Assembly: GCA_024690205.1 (NCBI GenBank)
Contig: JAILCX010000032.1
Coordinates: 1 to 64,000 of the forward strand
Direction of reading: 5' to 3'
DNA from: Lachnospiraceae bacterium
GTDB taxonomy: Bacteria > Bacillota > Clostridia > Lachnospirales > Lachnospiraceae
Length of the DNA: 64,000 nucleotides
Shown here: positions 16,847 through 25,012 of the stretch, piece by piece
Layout of the letters: each line of letters starts with the position of its first letter
Numbering within the stretch: the stretch's first letter is position 1
Notes under the pieces: generated by a model
Told to the model about the DNA's origin: nothing
Seen by the model: the letters and a program-made list of their open reading frames with translations, nothing else
Databases searched by the model: none
Translations under genes and position numbers: made by a program

Positions 16847-18058
16847 ATGATACGTCTTGGCCTTGATTCGACAATAAGATTATGTGCTGAACTTAATGAT
16901 CCGCAGAATGAACTTGACTTTATTCATATAGCAGGAACCAACGGAAAGGGCTCGGTAAGCGCCGTCATTTCTTCAGTTTTAAGAGAATCGGGACTTAAAG
17001 TTGGGTCATATAATTCACCGGCTGTATTTTCGGAAACCGAGATCATAAGGATAAACAACAGGAATATCACAAAAAAGAAATATGATGAGCTTCACCTTAT
17101 GATCGAAGGTGTATGCGACAAGATTGAAAAAGAAGGGAATGCAAGGCCGACGGAATTTGAAATCCAGACGGCACTTGCATTTAAGTATTTTAAAGATAAC
17201 AGCTGTGATATAGTTGTCCTAGAATGTGGTATGGGCGGGGAAGGCGATGCCACAAATGTGATAAGGGATCCTCTGGAGTGTATATTTACTTCCGTTTCGA
17301 TGGATCATACGGAATACCTCGGAAATAGTTTACATAAGATTGCTTATACAAAAGCCGGGATCATTAAAGAAGGAGCGCTTGTCTTTACATCAAATACCGA
17401 TCCTGAGGTTGTTGATGCGATAAAAGAAAAAGCCAAGGATTTTGACATCTCGGTTAAAATAACCATACCCGATACGGCTTTGCTCAAAAAAACTTCTTTT
17501 AGAGCTTCTTACCAGGCAGAGAATGTATCTTTGGCCGTTTGTGCACTTAAGGCTTTAAACGGCAGAAAACTAAAGTCGGGTAAAGAGATAACTATTGACG
17601 ACAAGGTGATAGATACTGGTTTACATAATGTATCATGGCCCGGTCGATTCGAACTTATTTCCCAAAGGCCTGACATCATAATAGACGGAGCTCATAATCC
17701 GGGAGCTGCAAAAGCACTTAAATTATCACTTGACCAAAAATATAAGGGTAAAAAGCAGTTTGTATTTGTTGTCGGAATGTTAGCGGATAAGGACCATGAA
17801 AACGTTCTTTCCATCCTTTTGAAGGACGCTTATCAGGTTCTTACGGTATCTACTACAGGTCTTCGAGGATTTGATGCTGTGTCACTTGCGGGTGTAGCTT
17901 CTTTATATAATCCTTTGGTCACTTCCGTCGGAGGAGTACATGAAGCGATGGAGCTTGCGACCATGCTTGCAGGGAAAGATAAAGTGATCGTTGTCTGCGG
18001 TACGTTATCGCTGCTTGATGAAGTAAAGAAATGGTGTAAAACATTAAGGGGAAAATGA
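16847..18058 (+). CDS. folC: Folylpolyglutamate synthase / dihydrofolate synthase
   Basis: Adds glutamate to dihydropteroate and folates. 403 residues with ATP-binding AGTNGKGSVS (about residue 30), DHTEYLG and GAHNPGA. The N terminus is about 10-15 residues shorter than usual because an in-frame stop (16841-16843) precedes the ATG; there is no clear ribosome binding site. Two copies of the TTTACATAA motif lie inside (17329 and 17620). It overlaps folP by four bases. Confidence 0.92.
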   Translation: MIRLGLDSTIRLCAELNDPQNELDFIHIAGTNGKGSVSAVISSVLRESGLKVGSYNSPAVFSETEIIRINNRNITKKKYDELHLMIEGVCDKIEKEGNARPTEFEIQTALAFKYFKDNSCDIVVLECGMGGEGDATNVIRDPLECIFTSVSMDHTEYLGNSLHKIAYTKAGIIKEGALVFTSNTDPEVVDAIKEKAKDFDISVKITIPDTALLKKTSFRASYQAENVSLAVCALKALNGRKLKSGKEITIDDKVIDTGLHNVSWPGRFELISQRPDIIIDGAHNPGAAKALKLSLDQKYKGKKQFVFVVGMLADKDHENVLSILLKDAYQVLTVSTTGLRGFDAVSLAGVASLYNPLVTSVGGVHEAMELATMLAGKDKVIVVCGTLSLLDEVKKWCKTLRGK

Positions 18059-18942
18059 TTTTGAATAATAAAAGAACACAAGTTATGGCTGTATTAAATG
18101 TTACGGCAGATTCATTTTCGGATGGCGGAAAACTGCTTGACGGTTGGGATCATGTGGATATTGATAAAGTTGTCGATAAGGTCGGTTCACTTATCGACAT
18201 GGGAGCTGATATCATAGATGTCGGCGGGGAATCTACAAGACCCGGAGCAACGCTGATATCCGCCGATGAAGAAATTACGCGTGTTATTCCTGTTATCGAT
18301 GCCATCAAAAAAAGATTTGACGTTACCATTTCAGTGGATACCTATAAAGCTGTAACTGCAAAGGAAGCTGTTAAAGCAGGAGCTTCAATAGTAAATGACA
18401 TAGGTATGCTAAGACTTGACCCTGACATGTCAAAGACGGTTGCTTCTTTGGATGTAAGATACGTCCTTACACATAATATAGGTACAACAGAGATCCGGAA
18501 TAAGAATGATATCAGAGATTATGTTAACCTATCAGCCGATAAAGCCTTCGATATGAAGGGGATTGAACTTGCAGGCCAATGTTATGTAAATCAGTTGCTT
18601 TATGAATTAAAAACTGTTATCGGTGAAGCCAAGAAGTCGGGTATCAAAAAGGAGAATATCATAATTGATCCGGGCCTTGGTTTTTGTAAAACCTATGAGC
18701 AGAATATGACAATACTTAAGTATCTCGACCGTCTTACGGAGCTTGGTTATCCGGTATTACTGGGCTCATCAAGAAAGAGTTTTATAGGTAAGGCAACCGG
18801 AGCAGATATCCAAAACAGAGACTCGGGAACGGTCGCTACAACCGTAATGGGAGTTTTGGCAGGAATAGATATAGTAAGAGTGCATGATGTGGCATCAAAT
18901 GTTAACGTTATCCGCATGACTGAAGCTGTAATGAACATGTAA
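18055..18942 (+). CDS. folP: Dihydropteroate synthase
   Basis: Condenses dihydropterin pyrophosphate with p-aminobenzoate; the sulfonamide target. 295 residues, with VLNVTADSFSDGG (the usual Pro after VT is Ala), DVGGESTRPGA, DPGLGF and GSSRKSFIG, all in order for a TIM-barrel DHPS. ATG overlaps the folC stop, indicating translational coupling. It is 12 bases upstream of the folB-folK fusion. Confidence 0.95.
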   Translation: MILNNKRTQVMAVLNVTADSFSDGGKLLDGWDHVDIDKVVDKVGSLIDMGADIIDVGGESTRPGATLISADEEITRVIPVIDAIKKRFDVTISVDTYKAVTAKEAVKAGASIVNDIGMLRLDPDMSKTVASLDVRYVLTHNIGTTEIRNKNDIRDYVNLSADKAFDMKGIELAGQCYVNQLLYELKTVIGEAKKSGIKKENIIIDPGLGFCKTYEQNMTILKYLDRLTELGYPVLLGSSRKSFIGKATGADIQNRDSGTVATTVMGVLAGIDIVRVHDVASNVNVIRMTEAVMNM

Positions 18943-18954
18943 GGGAGGTAGAGT

Positions 18955-19797
18955 ATGAGCGATGTGATCACTTTAAAGGGTATAAAGGTATTTGCCAATC
19001 ACGGTGTATTCGAATTCGAGAAGGAACGGGGCCAGGAATTTCTGGTTGACATAACAATGAAAACAAATTTATGTAAACCTCAGTTCTCGGACGAATTATC
19101 TGATACGATAAACTATGCTACAGTTAGTGATGTCGTTTCGGATTTTGTTAAAAATACAGCGTTTAACCTTATCGAAAAGGTTGCTTATGAACTTTCCAAG
19201 GAGATCCTTATCAGATTTAACACTGTGGAAGAAGTTAACATAAAACTCCACAAGCCAAATGCACCTCTCGAAGTTAAAACGGAAGATGTTATAGTTGACA
19301 TAACAAATAAGTGGAACCTTGTTTATATCGGTGTGGGGTCTAATATAGGCGATAAAGTTGGAAATATCAAAAAAGCGTTATGTCAACTAGAAAATGATGA
19401 CATGTTCAGAGAAATCGTATGTACCGAACTTATAAAGACAAAGCCCTACGGCGGAGTCAAGCAGGATGACTTCATGAACGGCGTAATAAAGTTAAGGACT
19501 ATATACAATCCATACGAACTGCTTAAGGTTCTCCATGACTATGAGCATGAGGCCGGCCGTGAAAGATCTATCCATTGGGGACCGAGAACTCTCGATCTTG
19601 ATATTCTTTTCTATGAAGATTATCTTATTGATTCCGAGGAGCTTAAGATCCCTCATATCGATATGGAAAACAGATTGTTTGAGCTTGAACCGCTCATGCA
19701 GATGTGTCCTTTGATGTACAACAGAAGGACCGGTTCCACGGTTGAAGATATGTATTACGGATTAAAAAAGCAGGATAAGAAGAAAAAGAAGAAATAG
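18955..19797 (+). CDS. folBK: Dihydroneopterin aldolase / HPPK fusion
   Basis: One 280-residue polypeptide for two consecutive folate steps. Residues 1-~118 are dihydroneopterin aldolase (ITLKGIKVFANHGVFEFE, NYATVSDVV, NLIEKVAYELSKEI). Residues ~120-280 are 6-hydroxymethyl-dihydropterin pyrophosphokinase (YIGVGSNIGDKVGNIKKAL, ERSIHWGPRTLDLDILFYE). SD GGGAGGTAGAGT precedes the ATG. The C terminus ends in a Lys-rich tail. folE is not in the window. Confidence 0.94.
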   Translation: MSDVITLKGIKVFANHGVFEFEKERGQEFLVDITMKTNLCKPQFSDELSDTINYATVSDVVSDFVKNTAFNLIEKVAYELSKEILIRFNTVEEVNIKLHKPNAPLEVKTEDVIVDITNKWNLVYIGVGSNIGDKVGNIKKALCQLENDDMFREIVCTELIKTKPYGGVKQDDFMNGVIKLRTIYNPYELLKVLHDYEHEAGRERSIHWGPRTLDLDILFYEDYLIDSEELKIPHIDMENRLFELEPLMQMCPLMYNRRTGSTVEDMYYGLKKQDKKKKKK

Positions 19798-19800
19798 ATT

Positions 19801-19974
19801 ATGGGAATGTGTGAAGAATGTGCGTATTTCACATATGATGAAGAATATGAGGAATACGTTTGCGATGTGAATATGGATGAAGACGATTACGGATCTTTGC
19901 TAAGCAGAGGCTTTAAGGAGTGTCCGTATTTCAGGGACGGAGATGAATACAAAGTCGTAAGGCATCAGCTGTAA
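19801..19974 (+). CDS. Small Cys-rich protein, DUF6472-like
   Basis: 57 residues, starting 3 bases after folBK (ATG 19801; an alternative ATG at 19807 gives MCEECAYF). It has a CxxC (Cys4, Cys7), a third Cys21 and a fourth in FKECPYF (Cys41), and is otherwise very acidic and Tyr-rich, ending DEYKVVRHQL. This pattern matches my memory of small DUF6472 proteins of Lachnospiraceae; the four Cys suggest a metal site. Function unknown. It ends the folate operon just before a bidirectional terminator. Confidence 0.75.
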   Translation: MGMCEECAYFTYDEEYEEYVCDVNMDEDDYGSLLSRGFKECPYFRDGDEYKVVRHQL

Positions 19975-19977
19975 AAT

Positions 19978-20001
19978 AAAAGGCACGTCATCGTGCCTTT
20001 T
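19978..20001. terminator. Bidirectional intrinsic terminator
   Basis: AAAAGGCACG (19978-19987), loop TCAT, CGTGCCTTTT (19992-20001), with A-tract on the left and T-tract on the right, so it works on both strands. It separates the + strand folate operon from the convergent - strand gene, overlapping the stop codon of the latter. Confidence 0.9.
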
Positions 20002-21025
20002 TTGCTGCTTCTTCGGCTGCCGTGAAAAGCTGAACGTTCACGGGACCGTTAAGCGGTGTCCTGTACATCGGAGCATCCGTCCCGAAACTCCTGAAATATA
20101 CATAAAGACTTGTCGTATTAATGTCGCAGTAAGTCCCTGGTGCAACGATCTCGGGTTCCGATCCGTCGATCCTCATTCGCATGAGACAGGGATTTTGAGG
20201 GTCGTTTTTGCTGTAGTAGATATAGCTGTCTGATACGTTGAACATATCTACTCTGTCGTTTGTGAGTTTTTCTACCGTGTTTCCCGATAGTGAATATCTG
20301 CATATGCTGTAATCATCGGCTACATCCATATAGTAGATATATCCGTTTGAGTATTCGGGATACCACAGATTCCCGGGATAAACGGTAAATATGACATCCT
20401 GATTTGTATCAAGAGCATAAAGATAATGATCTTTTTCGCTTCCGTTAAAATATATCTTTCCGTAATCGGCTGAAGCCGGATTTATTATGACATCCGATAC
20501 GAGCTCGTTTTCGGTCTTGTCTATTTTAACCTTCCAAGTCTTAGTGAAATCCTTGTTATTATACTTTTGATAATAAATATAGTTGCCGACAAGCTGCATC
20601 GCAGTGCAGGCAGTCCTGTCAAGACAGACGGCATTTTTTCCGTTACGGTTGCATCTGTATAATCCGAAGGTCCTTACCACATATCCAAGTCCGGTCCCGC
20701 CGTCTGCGGTATCGAGGTAGTAGTACACGTAATCCCCGTAAGCAAGTATATTTTTAACATGTGAGTTAGCAACCTTTTTTATATCCGTCTCATCAGGGTT
20801 CATGGAATAAAGATATCCGCGGTCATAGGGATTTGAAAAGAATACGCGACCGTCATATTCGGCAAATAATCCGCCGTTGTTGATATTTCCGGCAGTGTTT
20901 CCGACTGCGGCATTATCATTTAACTTGACCCGTTTCCCAATCAAATTTATAACCGCAAAAACAGCAAGCATCAGAACCAATATACCAACAAATATAATTA
21001 CCTTTATCGACTGTGATTTTTTCAT
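19988..21025 (-). CDS. Membrane-anchored DUF5050-like protein
   Basis: The only - strand gene. 345 residues: a short basic N terminus, one membrane helix (about 8-28, VIIFVGILVLMLAVFAVINL), then an extracytoplasmic domain of repeated Tyr-rich units such as DYVYYYLD, NYIYYQKY, GYIYYMD and SYIYYSK. These are the blades of DUF5050-type beta-propellers. Probably displayed outside the cell; ligand unknown. SD GGAAG lies upstream of the ATG on the minus strand. Confidence 0.7.
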   Translation of the reverse strand: MKKSQSIKVIIFVGILVLMLAVFAVINLIGKRVKLNDNAAVGNTAGNINNGGLFAEYDGRVFFSNPYDRGYLYSMNPDETDIKKVANSHVKNILAYGDYVYYYLDTADGGTGLGYVVRTFGLYRCNRNGKNAVCLDRTACTAMQLVGNYIYYQKYNNKDFTKTWKVKIDKTENELVSDVIINPASADYGKIYFNGSEKDHYLYALDTNQDVIFTVYPGNLWYPEYSNGYIYYMDVADDYSICRYSLSGNTVEKLTNDRVDMFNVSDSYIYYSKNDPQNPCLMRMRIDGSEPEIVAPGTYCDINTTSLYVYFRSFGTDAPMYRTPLNGPVNVQLFTAAEEAAKKAR

Positions 21026-21280
21026 ATGATCTTCCTGCAGTTTATATTGAGCTTTTTACTGCTTCTTTACTATTTTTCACTTTTTTCGCGTGATATCTCA
21101 GGCGTCGATCACACGTGTATTATATGCTACAAATGCAATTTAGTGGTTTTCGATTATCTGTAAATATTATAAAATATAGAAGATGTATGTGCAAATTGTC
21201 AGGCAAAAGATACAGTATTCGGGAAATGACTAATACAGTATCCGGTAAATGGTAAATTAATTACACAGAGGAAATGATTG

Positions 21281-22582
21281 ATGCGTGAAAATGAGTTGAT
21301 CGTATATAAGCATTTTGATAAAGATGACGCGAAACTTCTGTACGGGATGATCAACGTCGCAGAGCACTTTTGTGAGATGGAGTCAGAGGAAGCAAAAGCG
21401 CTTTTCTATGACTGCGTAAACGGACTGATAGATCTTGCGGGTTCACACGGATTTTACGGGAATATCTGGCACTGCTTTCTTACAAATCTCCTTGTAAACA
21501 ACGAAAACACATATTCCAAGGCATGTGAGATAACAGGATCCGTTGAAGGAAGCATTAATGAAGCTGTCCTTCACGACATAAAGATATTCAAAGAGTTCTT
21601 TGAACTTGATTTTGCCCCGCTTACCGAGTTTCTGGGCACTGACTGTTTTTCCATCGTTCAAAACTACATATCTTCCGCACCGGAATCAAAGGTATATAAC
21701 TCCAGGGTAAGGGAGAGGATATGCAATCTTGCTAAGGTACTGTCCGGTAATTCAACAGCTTTGGATATGAAAGAAACGCTTACAGCGTTCTATAAAGATT
21801 ACGGCGTAGGCAAATTTGGTTTACATAAAGCATTCAGACTTGTGCATAATGCTGATGATAACATGGTTTCCATCGAACCGATCCTTAATATCACGCATGT
21901 TAAATTGGATGACCTTGTAGGCTACGAGATACCAAAGAGCAAGCTCATAGAAAACACGGAAGCCTTTGTAAACGGCAAAAGAGCAAACAACTGTCTGCTT
22001 TACGGGGACTCGGGGACCGGAAAATCTAGTTCGATAAAGGCCATTGCAAATACATATTATGAGCACGGGCTCAGGATCATTGAGATCTACAAGCATGATT
22101 TCAGGTACATAAACGATGTGATATCCGAGGTCAAAAACAGAAACTACAAGTTCATACTTTATATGGATGATCTTAGCTTTGAAGAGTTCGAGACTGAATA
22201 TAAATATCTTAAGGCGGTAATTGAGGGCGGTTTGGAAAAGAAGCCGAAGAATGTTCTTATCTATGCCACTTCAAACAGAAGACATCTTGTACGTGAAAAG
22301 TTTTCAGACAAAGCTGAAAGAGACGATGATCTTCATACAAACGATACCGTCCAGGAAAAGCTGTCCCTGTCACAGAGGTTCGGAGTTTCGATCTACTTCG
22401 GCTCGCCGGATAAGAAGGAATTTGAAAAGATCGTGCTTACGTTGGCCGAAAGGAACGGTCTTGATATACCAAAAGATGAGCTTTTATTACTTGCAAACAA
22501 ATGGGAACTTTCACATGGCGGAAGATCGGGTCGTACGGCAAGCCAGTTTATTGATAATCTTGTAGGTTCAAAGGAGATATAA
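21281..22582 (+). CDS. DUF815 family AAA-type ATPase
   Basis: 433 residues from ATG 21281 (behind AGAGGAAA; a TTG at 21278 is a poorer choice). Walker A is GDSGTGKSSS (about residue 242), Walker B region FILYMDDLSF, followed by ATSNRRHLVREKFSDK and LSQRFGVSIYFGSP, the classic DUF815 blocks. The N-terminal ~190 residues are helical and not assigned. Role unknown. It overlaps ppx by one base, which places it in a polyphosphate operon. An internal TTTACATAA is at 21820. Confidence 0.85.
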   Translation: MRENELIVYKHFDKDDAKLLYGMINVAEHFCEMESEEAKALFYDCVNGLIDLAGSHGFYGNIWHCFLTNLLVNNENTYSKACEITGSVEGSINEAVLHDIKIFKEFFELDFAPLTEFLGTDCFSIVQNYISSAPESKVYNSRVRERICNLAKVLSGNSTALDMKETLTAFYKDYGVGKFGLHKAFRLVHNADDNMVSIEPILNITHVKLDDLVGYEIPKSKLIENTEAFVNGKRANNCLLYGDSGTGKSSSIKAIANTYYEHGLRIIEIYKHDFRYINDVISEVKNRNYKFILYMDDLSFEEFETEYKYLKAVIEGGLEKKPKNVLIYATSNRRHLVREKFSDKAERDDDLHTNDTVQEKLSLSQRFGVSIYFGSPDKKEFEKIVLTLAERNGLDIPKDELLLLANKWELSHGGRSGRTASQFIDNLVGSKEI

Positions 22583-24126
22583 TGGCATATTCCACTTTTG
22601 CAGCAATCGACATAGGATCATTTGAAGTTTCGATGAAGATATATGAGGTTTCGCCGAAGAAGGGTATGAGACAGATCGATTATGTGTCGCATTCCATAGA
22701 TCTCGGAACCGATTCATATACAAAAGGAAAGATAGACTCTGAAAGGCTCGATGAGCTTTTCGGAATACTCAAGGAATTCCGTAAGATCATGAAAACCTAC
22801 AGAGTTGATGATTATAAAGCCTACGGAACATCGGCCATCAGAGAAGCGGTAAACAGGAACATCCTTTTAAGCCAGATAGAGCAGGTTACAGGTATAAAAG
22901 TTGATGTCTTAAGCAACTCCGAGCAGAGGTTTCTTGATTATAAGTCGGTTGCTTTTCAGGGTGAAAAGTTTGAAAAATTCATCGAGAAAGGCACTGCGAT
23001 CTATGATGTCGGCGGCGGAAGCGTGCAGATGTCACTTTTCAGCAAAGATACGCTCATCTCGACCCAGAACATGAGACTCGGGGTATTAAGGATGCAGGAG
23101 CGCATGCACAGCATGGGCGCTTCAATGAGACAGTATGATGCCCTTATAAGGGAACTTGCCCAAAGCCAGCTTTCCGTTTATAAGAGGCTCTATCTTAAGG
23201 ATAAAGAGATAGACAATCTGATCATCGTCGATGACTATATCTCAAATGCCGTTATCAAAGGAAAGATAGGCGGAGAAAAAGACAATATATTCGGACGTGA
23301 GACCGTGGAAGAATATCTTAAGATGAGCCGGGAACTCGGACGTTCTGAGATAGCATCAAGACTTTCGGTTTCCGAAAATGATATTCCTCTTTTGTATATC
23401 TCTCTCATATTACTTGACGAAGTTATGTTAACCACAGGAGCGACTAAGATCTGGGCTCCGGGAGTTACGTTGTGTGACGGAATAGCATACGAATATGCCG
23501 AATACAATAACTTTCTTACTTCATCCCATAAGTTTGAAAACGACATCATTTCATGTGCGATGCAGATCTCAAAAAGGTACATGGGTTCAAAGAAACGTTC
23601 GGAAACGCTTGAAAATATCGCTTGCAGGATATTTGATGCGACTAAGGAAGTTCACGGAATGGGTGCCAGGGAAAAGCTCCTTTTAAGACTTGCCGCGATG
23701 CTTCATGACTGCGGAAAATATATTTCGATGCAGAACCTTGCCGAATGCTCTTATGGAATAATTATGTCAACTGAAATCATCGGTATATCCCATAAAGAAA
23801 GAACGATAGTAGCCAATACGGTCAAGTACAACCAGCTGCCTTTTGAATATTACGAAGAGCTTTCTTCACATGAGAGTATCGAAAGAAAGGATCATATGAA
23901 GATCGCAAAGCTCACTGCGATATTAAGACTTGCGAACGGCCTTGACCGCTCACACAAGATGAAGTTTAAGGACGTCGAGGTTGAAGCAAAGAACGGCATG
24001 CTGAACATTACCGTTTCGACGGATGAAGATATAGCTCTTGAGAAGGGCCTTTTTGGAAACAGAGCCGCATTCTTTGAAGAAGTGTATAACTTAAAGCCAG
24101 TTATAAGGCAAAAGAGATCTATATAA
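22582..24126 (+). CDS. ppx: Exopolyphosphatase / Ppx-GppA phosphatase with HD-like C-terminal domain
   Basis: Releases phosphate from polyphosphate ends or hydrolyses pppGpp. 514 residues. N-terminal actin-like ATPase fold: AAIDIGSFEVSMKI, YGTSAIREAVN and phosphate-binding YDVGGGSVQMSLF. The C-terminal part (from about residue 310) is HD-like with MLHDCGKYI. SD AAGGAGAT lies upstream. Its operon also holds ppk, so polyphosphate is the likelier substrate. An array of TTTACATAA-type repeats follows its stop. Confidence 0.9.
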   Translation: MAYSTFAAIDIGSFEVSMKIYEVSPKKGMRQIDYVSHSIDLGTDSYTKGKIDSERLDELFGILKEFRKIMKTYRVDDYKAYGTSAIREAVNRNILLSQIEQVTGIKVDVLSNSEQRFLDYKSVAFQGEKFEKFIEKGTAIYDVGGGSVQMSLFSKDTLISTQNMRLGVLRMQERMHSMGASMRQYDALIRELAQSQLSVYKRLYLKDKEIDNLIIVDDYISNAVIKGKIGGEKDNIFGRETVEEYLKMSRELGRSEIASRLSVSENDIPLLYISLILLDEVMLTTGATKIWAPGVTLCDGIAYEYAEYNNFLTSSHKFENDIISCAMQISKRYMGSKKRSETLENIACRIFDATKEVHGMGAREKLLLRLAAMLHDCGKYISMQNLAECSYGIIMSTEIIGISHKERTIVANTVKYNQLPFEYYEELSSHESIERKDHMKIAKLTAILRLANGLDRSHKMKFKDVEVEAKNGMLNITVSTDEDIALEKGLFGNRAAFFEEVYNLKPVIRQKRSI

Positions 24127-24130
24127 TTGG

Positions 24131-24201
24131 TTGACATAACACCAAATTGGTTTACATAATACAATTCTAGTTTACATAACAATAAATTGTGGTTAACATA
24201 A
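24131..24201 (+). repeat. Four-copy direct repeat array, TTNACATAA type
   Basis: Copies at 24131 (TTGACATAA), 24151 (TTTACATAA), 24171 (TTTACATAA) and 24193 (TTAACATAA), spaced 20, 20 and 22 bases, about two helical turns. The array fills the whole ppx-PHP spacer and touches the ATG of the PHP gene; no Shine-Dalgarno is visible. Such phasing suits cooperative protein binding on one DNA face; the first copy also contains TTGACA. Confidence 0.8.
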
Positions 24202-24202
24202 A

Positions 24203-25012
24203 ATGGAAACAAGAAAATTTGATATGCATGTCCATACGATGGAAGGATCGCCGGATTCTTCGGTAAGTATCATGGAATGCGTAAAGATCTTAAAAGAAAA
24301 AGGGTATGGCGGGATGCTGGTGACCGATCATAATTCCTATAAGGGTTATGAGGCCATGACTTTTTCGGAGAAGCAAAACTTAGGTGATTTTGTTGTTTTA
24401 AGGGGTATAGAGTACGATACATTCGGTTCGGGGCACATGCTTATAATAATGCCAGAAGGAAAGATCCCCAAAGGCCTTTATCACAGAGGACTTCCACTTG
24501 CAACGGTTTTAAGGATCGTTCATGAAAACGGTGGGATCATAGGTCCGGCTCATCCTTGCGGAGAACCGTTTCTTAGTTTTTATTCAACGGGTTTTTGGTT
24601 TAAACAAAAGGACCTTCGATCAAAGATTATGGAAGAGTTTGATTTTCTCGAGGGTTATAACGCCTGCGAAGTTCCTGATAATAACTTAAAAGCAAGGAAG
24701 GCCGCAGCATTTTACAAAAAGCCCATGACGGCCGGTTCGGATTCTCATAAGGCAGATTGTGTCGGACTGGGATGGACCGATCTTCCGTCAGATATAAAGT
24801 GTGAAGATGATCTTATAAGATATATAAAAACAAAGCCGGACATTTATATCGGTGGCAGATTCTACGGAAAGAGCACCAAGGAAAAGCTGGGAAAGGCAAA
24901 TCATTTCCTCGTTTACGGATTTTTTTATTACAACAAGGCACAGAATCTTGCTCATCAGTTGATAAGAGTAGCAAAAAGGCATAATAATTTTGATCCAGGT
25001 GAAAAACTATGA
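24203..25012 (+). CDS. PHP-domain metal-dependent phosphoesterase
   Basis: 269 residues. Metal-binding PHP motifs in order: MHVHTMEGS (about residue 8), VTDHNS, GPAHPCGEP and AGSDSHKAD. Substrate unknown; members include histidinol phosphatases and nucleotide phosphatases. The ATG at 24203 has no ribosome binding site and directly follows the last repeat. The stop overlaps ppk by four bases (ATGA), so the two are probably co-translated, suggesting a role with polyphosphate or its nucleotides. Confidence 0.85.
   Translation: METRKFDMHVHTMEGSPDSSVSIMECVKILKEKGYGGMLVTDHNSYKGYEAMTFSEKQNLGDFVVLRGIEYDTFGSGHMLIIMPEGKIPKGLYHRGLPLATVLRIVHENGGIIGPAHPCGEPFLSFYSTGFWFKQKDLRSKIMEEFDFLEGYNACEVPDNNLKARKAAAFYKKPMTAGSDSHKADCVGLGWTDLPSDIKCEDDLIRYIKTKPDIYIGGRFYGKSTKEKLGKANHFLVYGFFYYNKAQNLAHQLIRVAKRHNNFDPGEKL

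Noticed and set aside
24131-24201. Repeat array as a CRISPR
   Set aside because: Repeats are only 9 bases with 11-13-base spacers and there are no cas genes.
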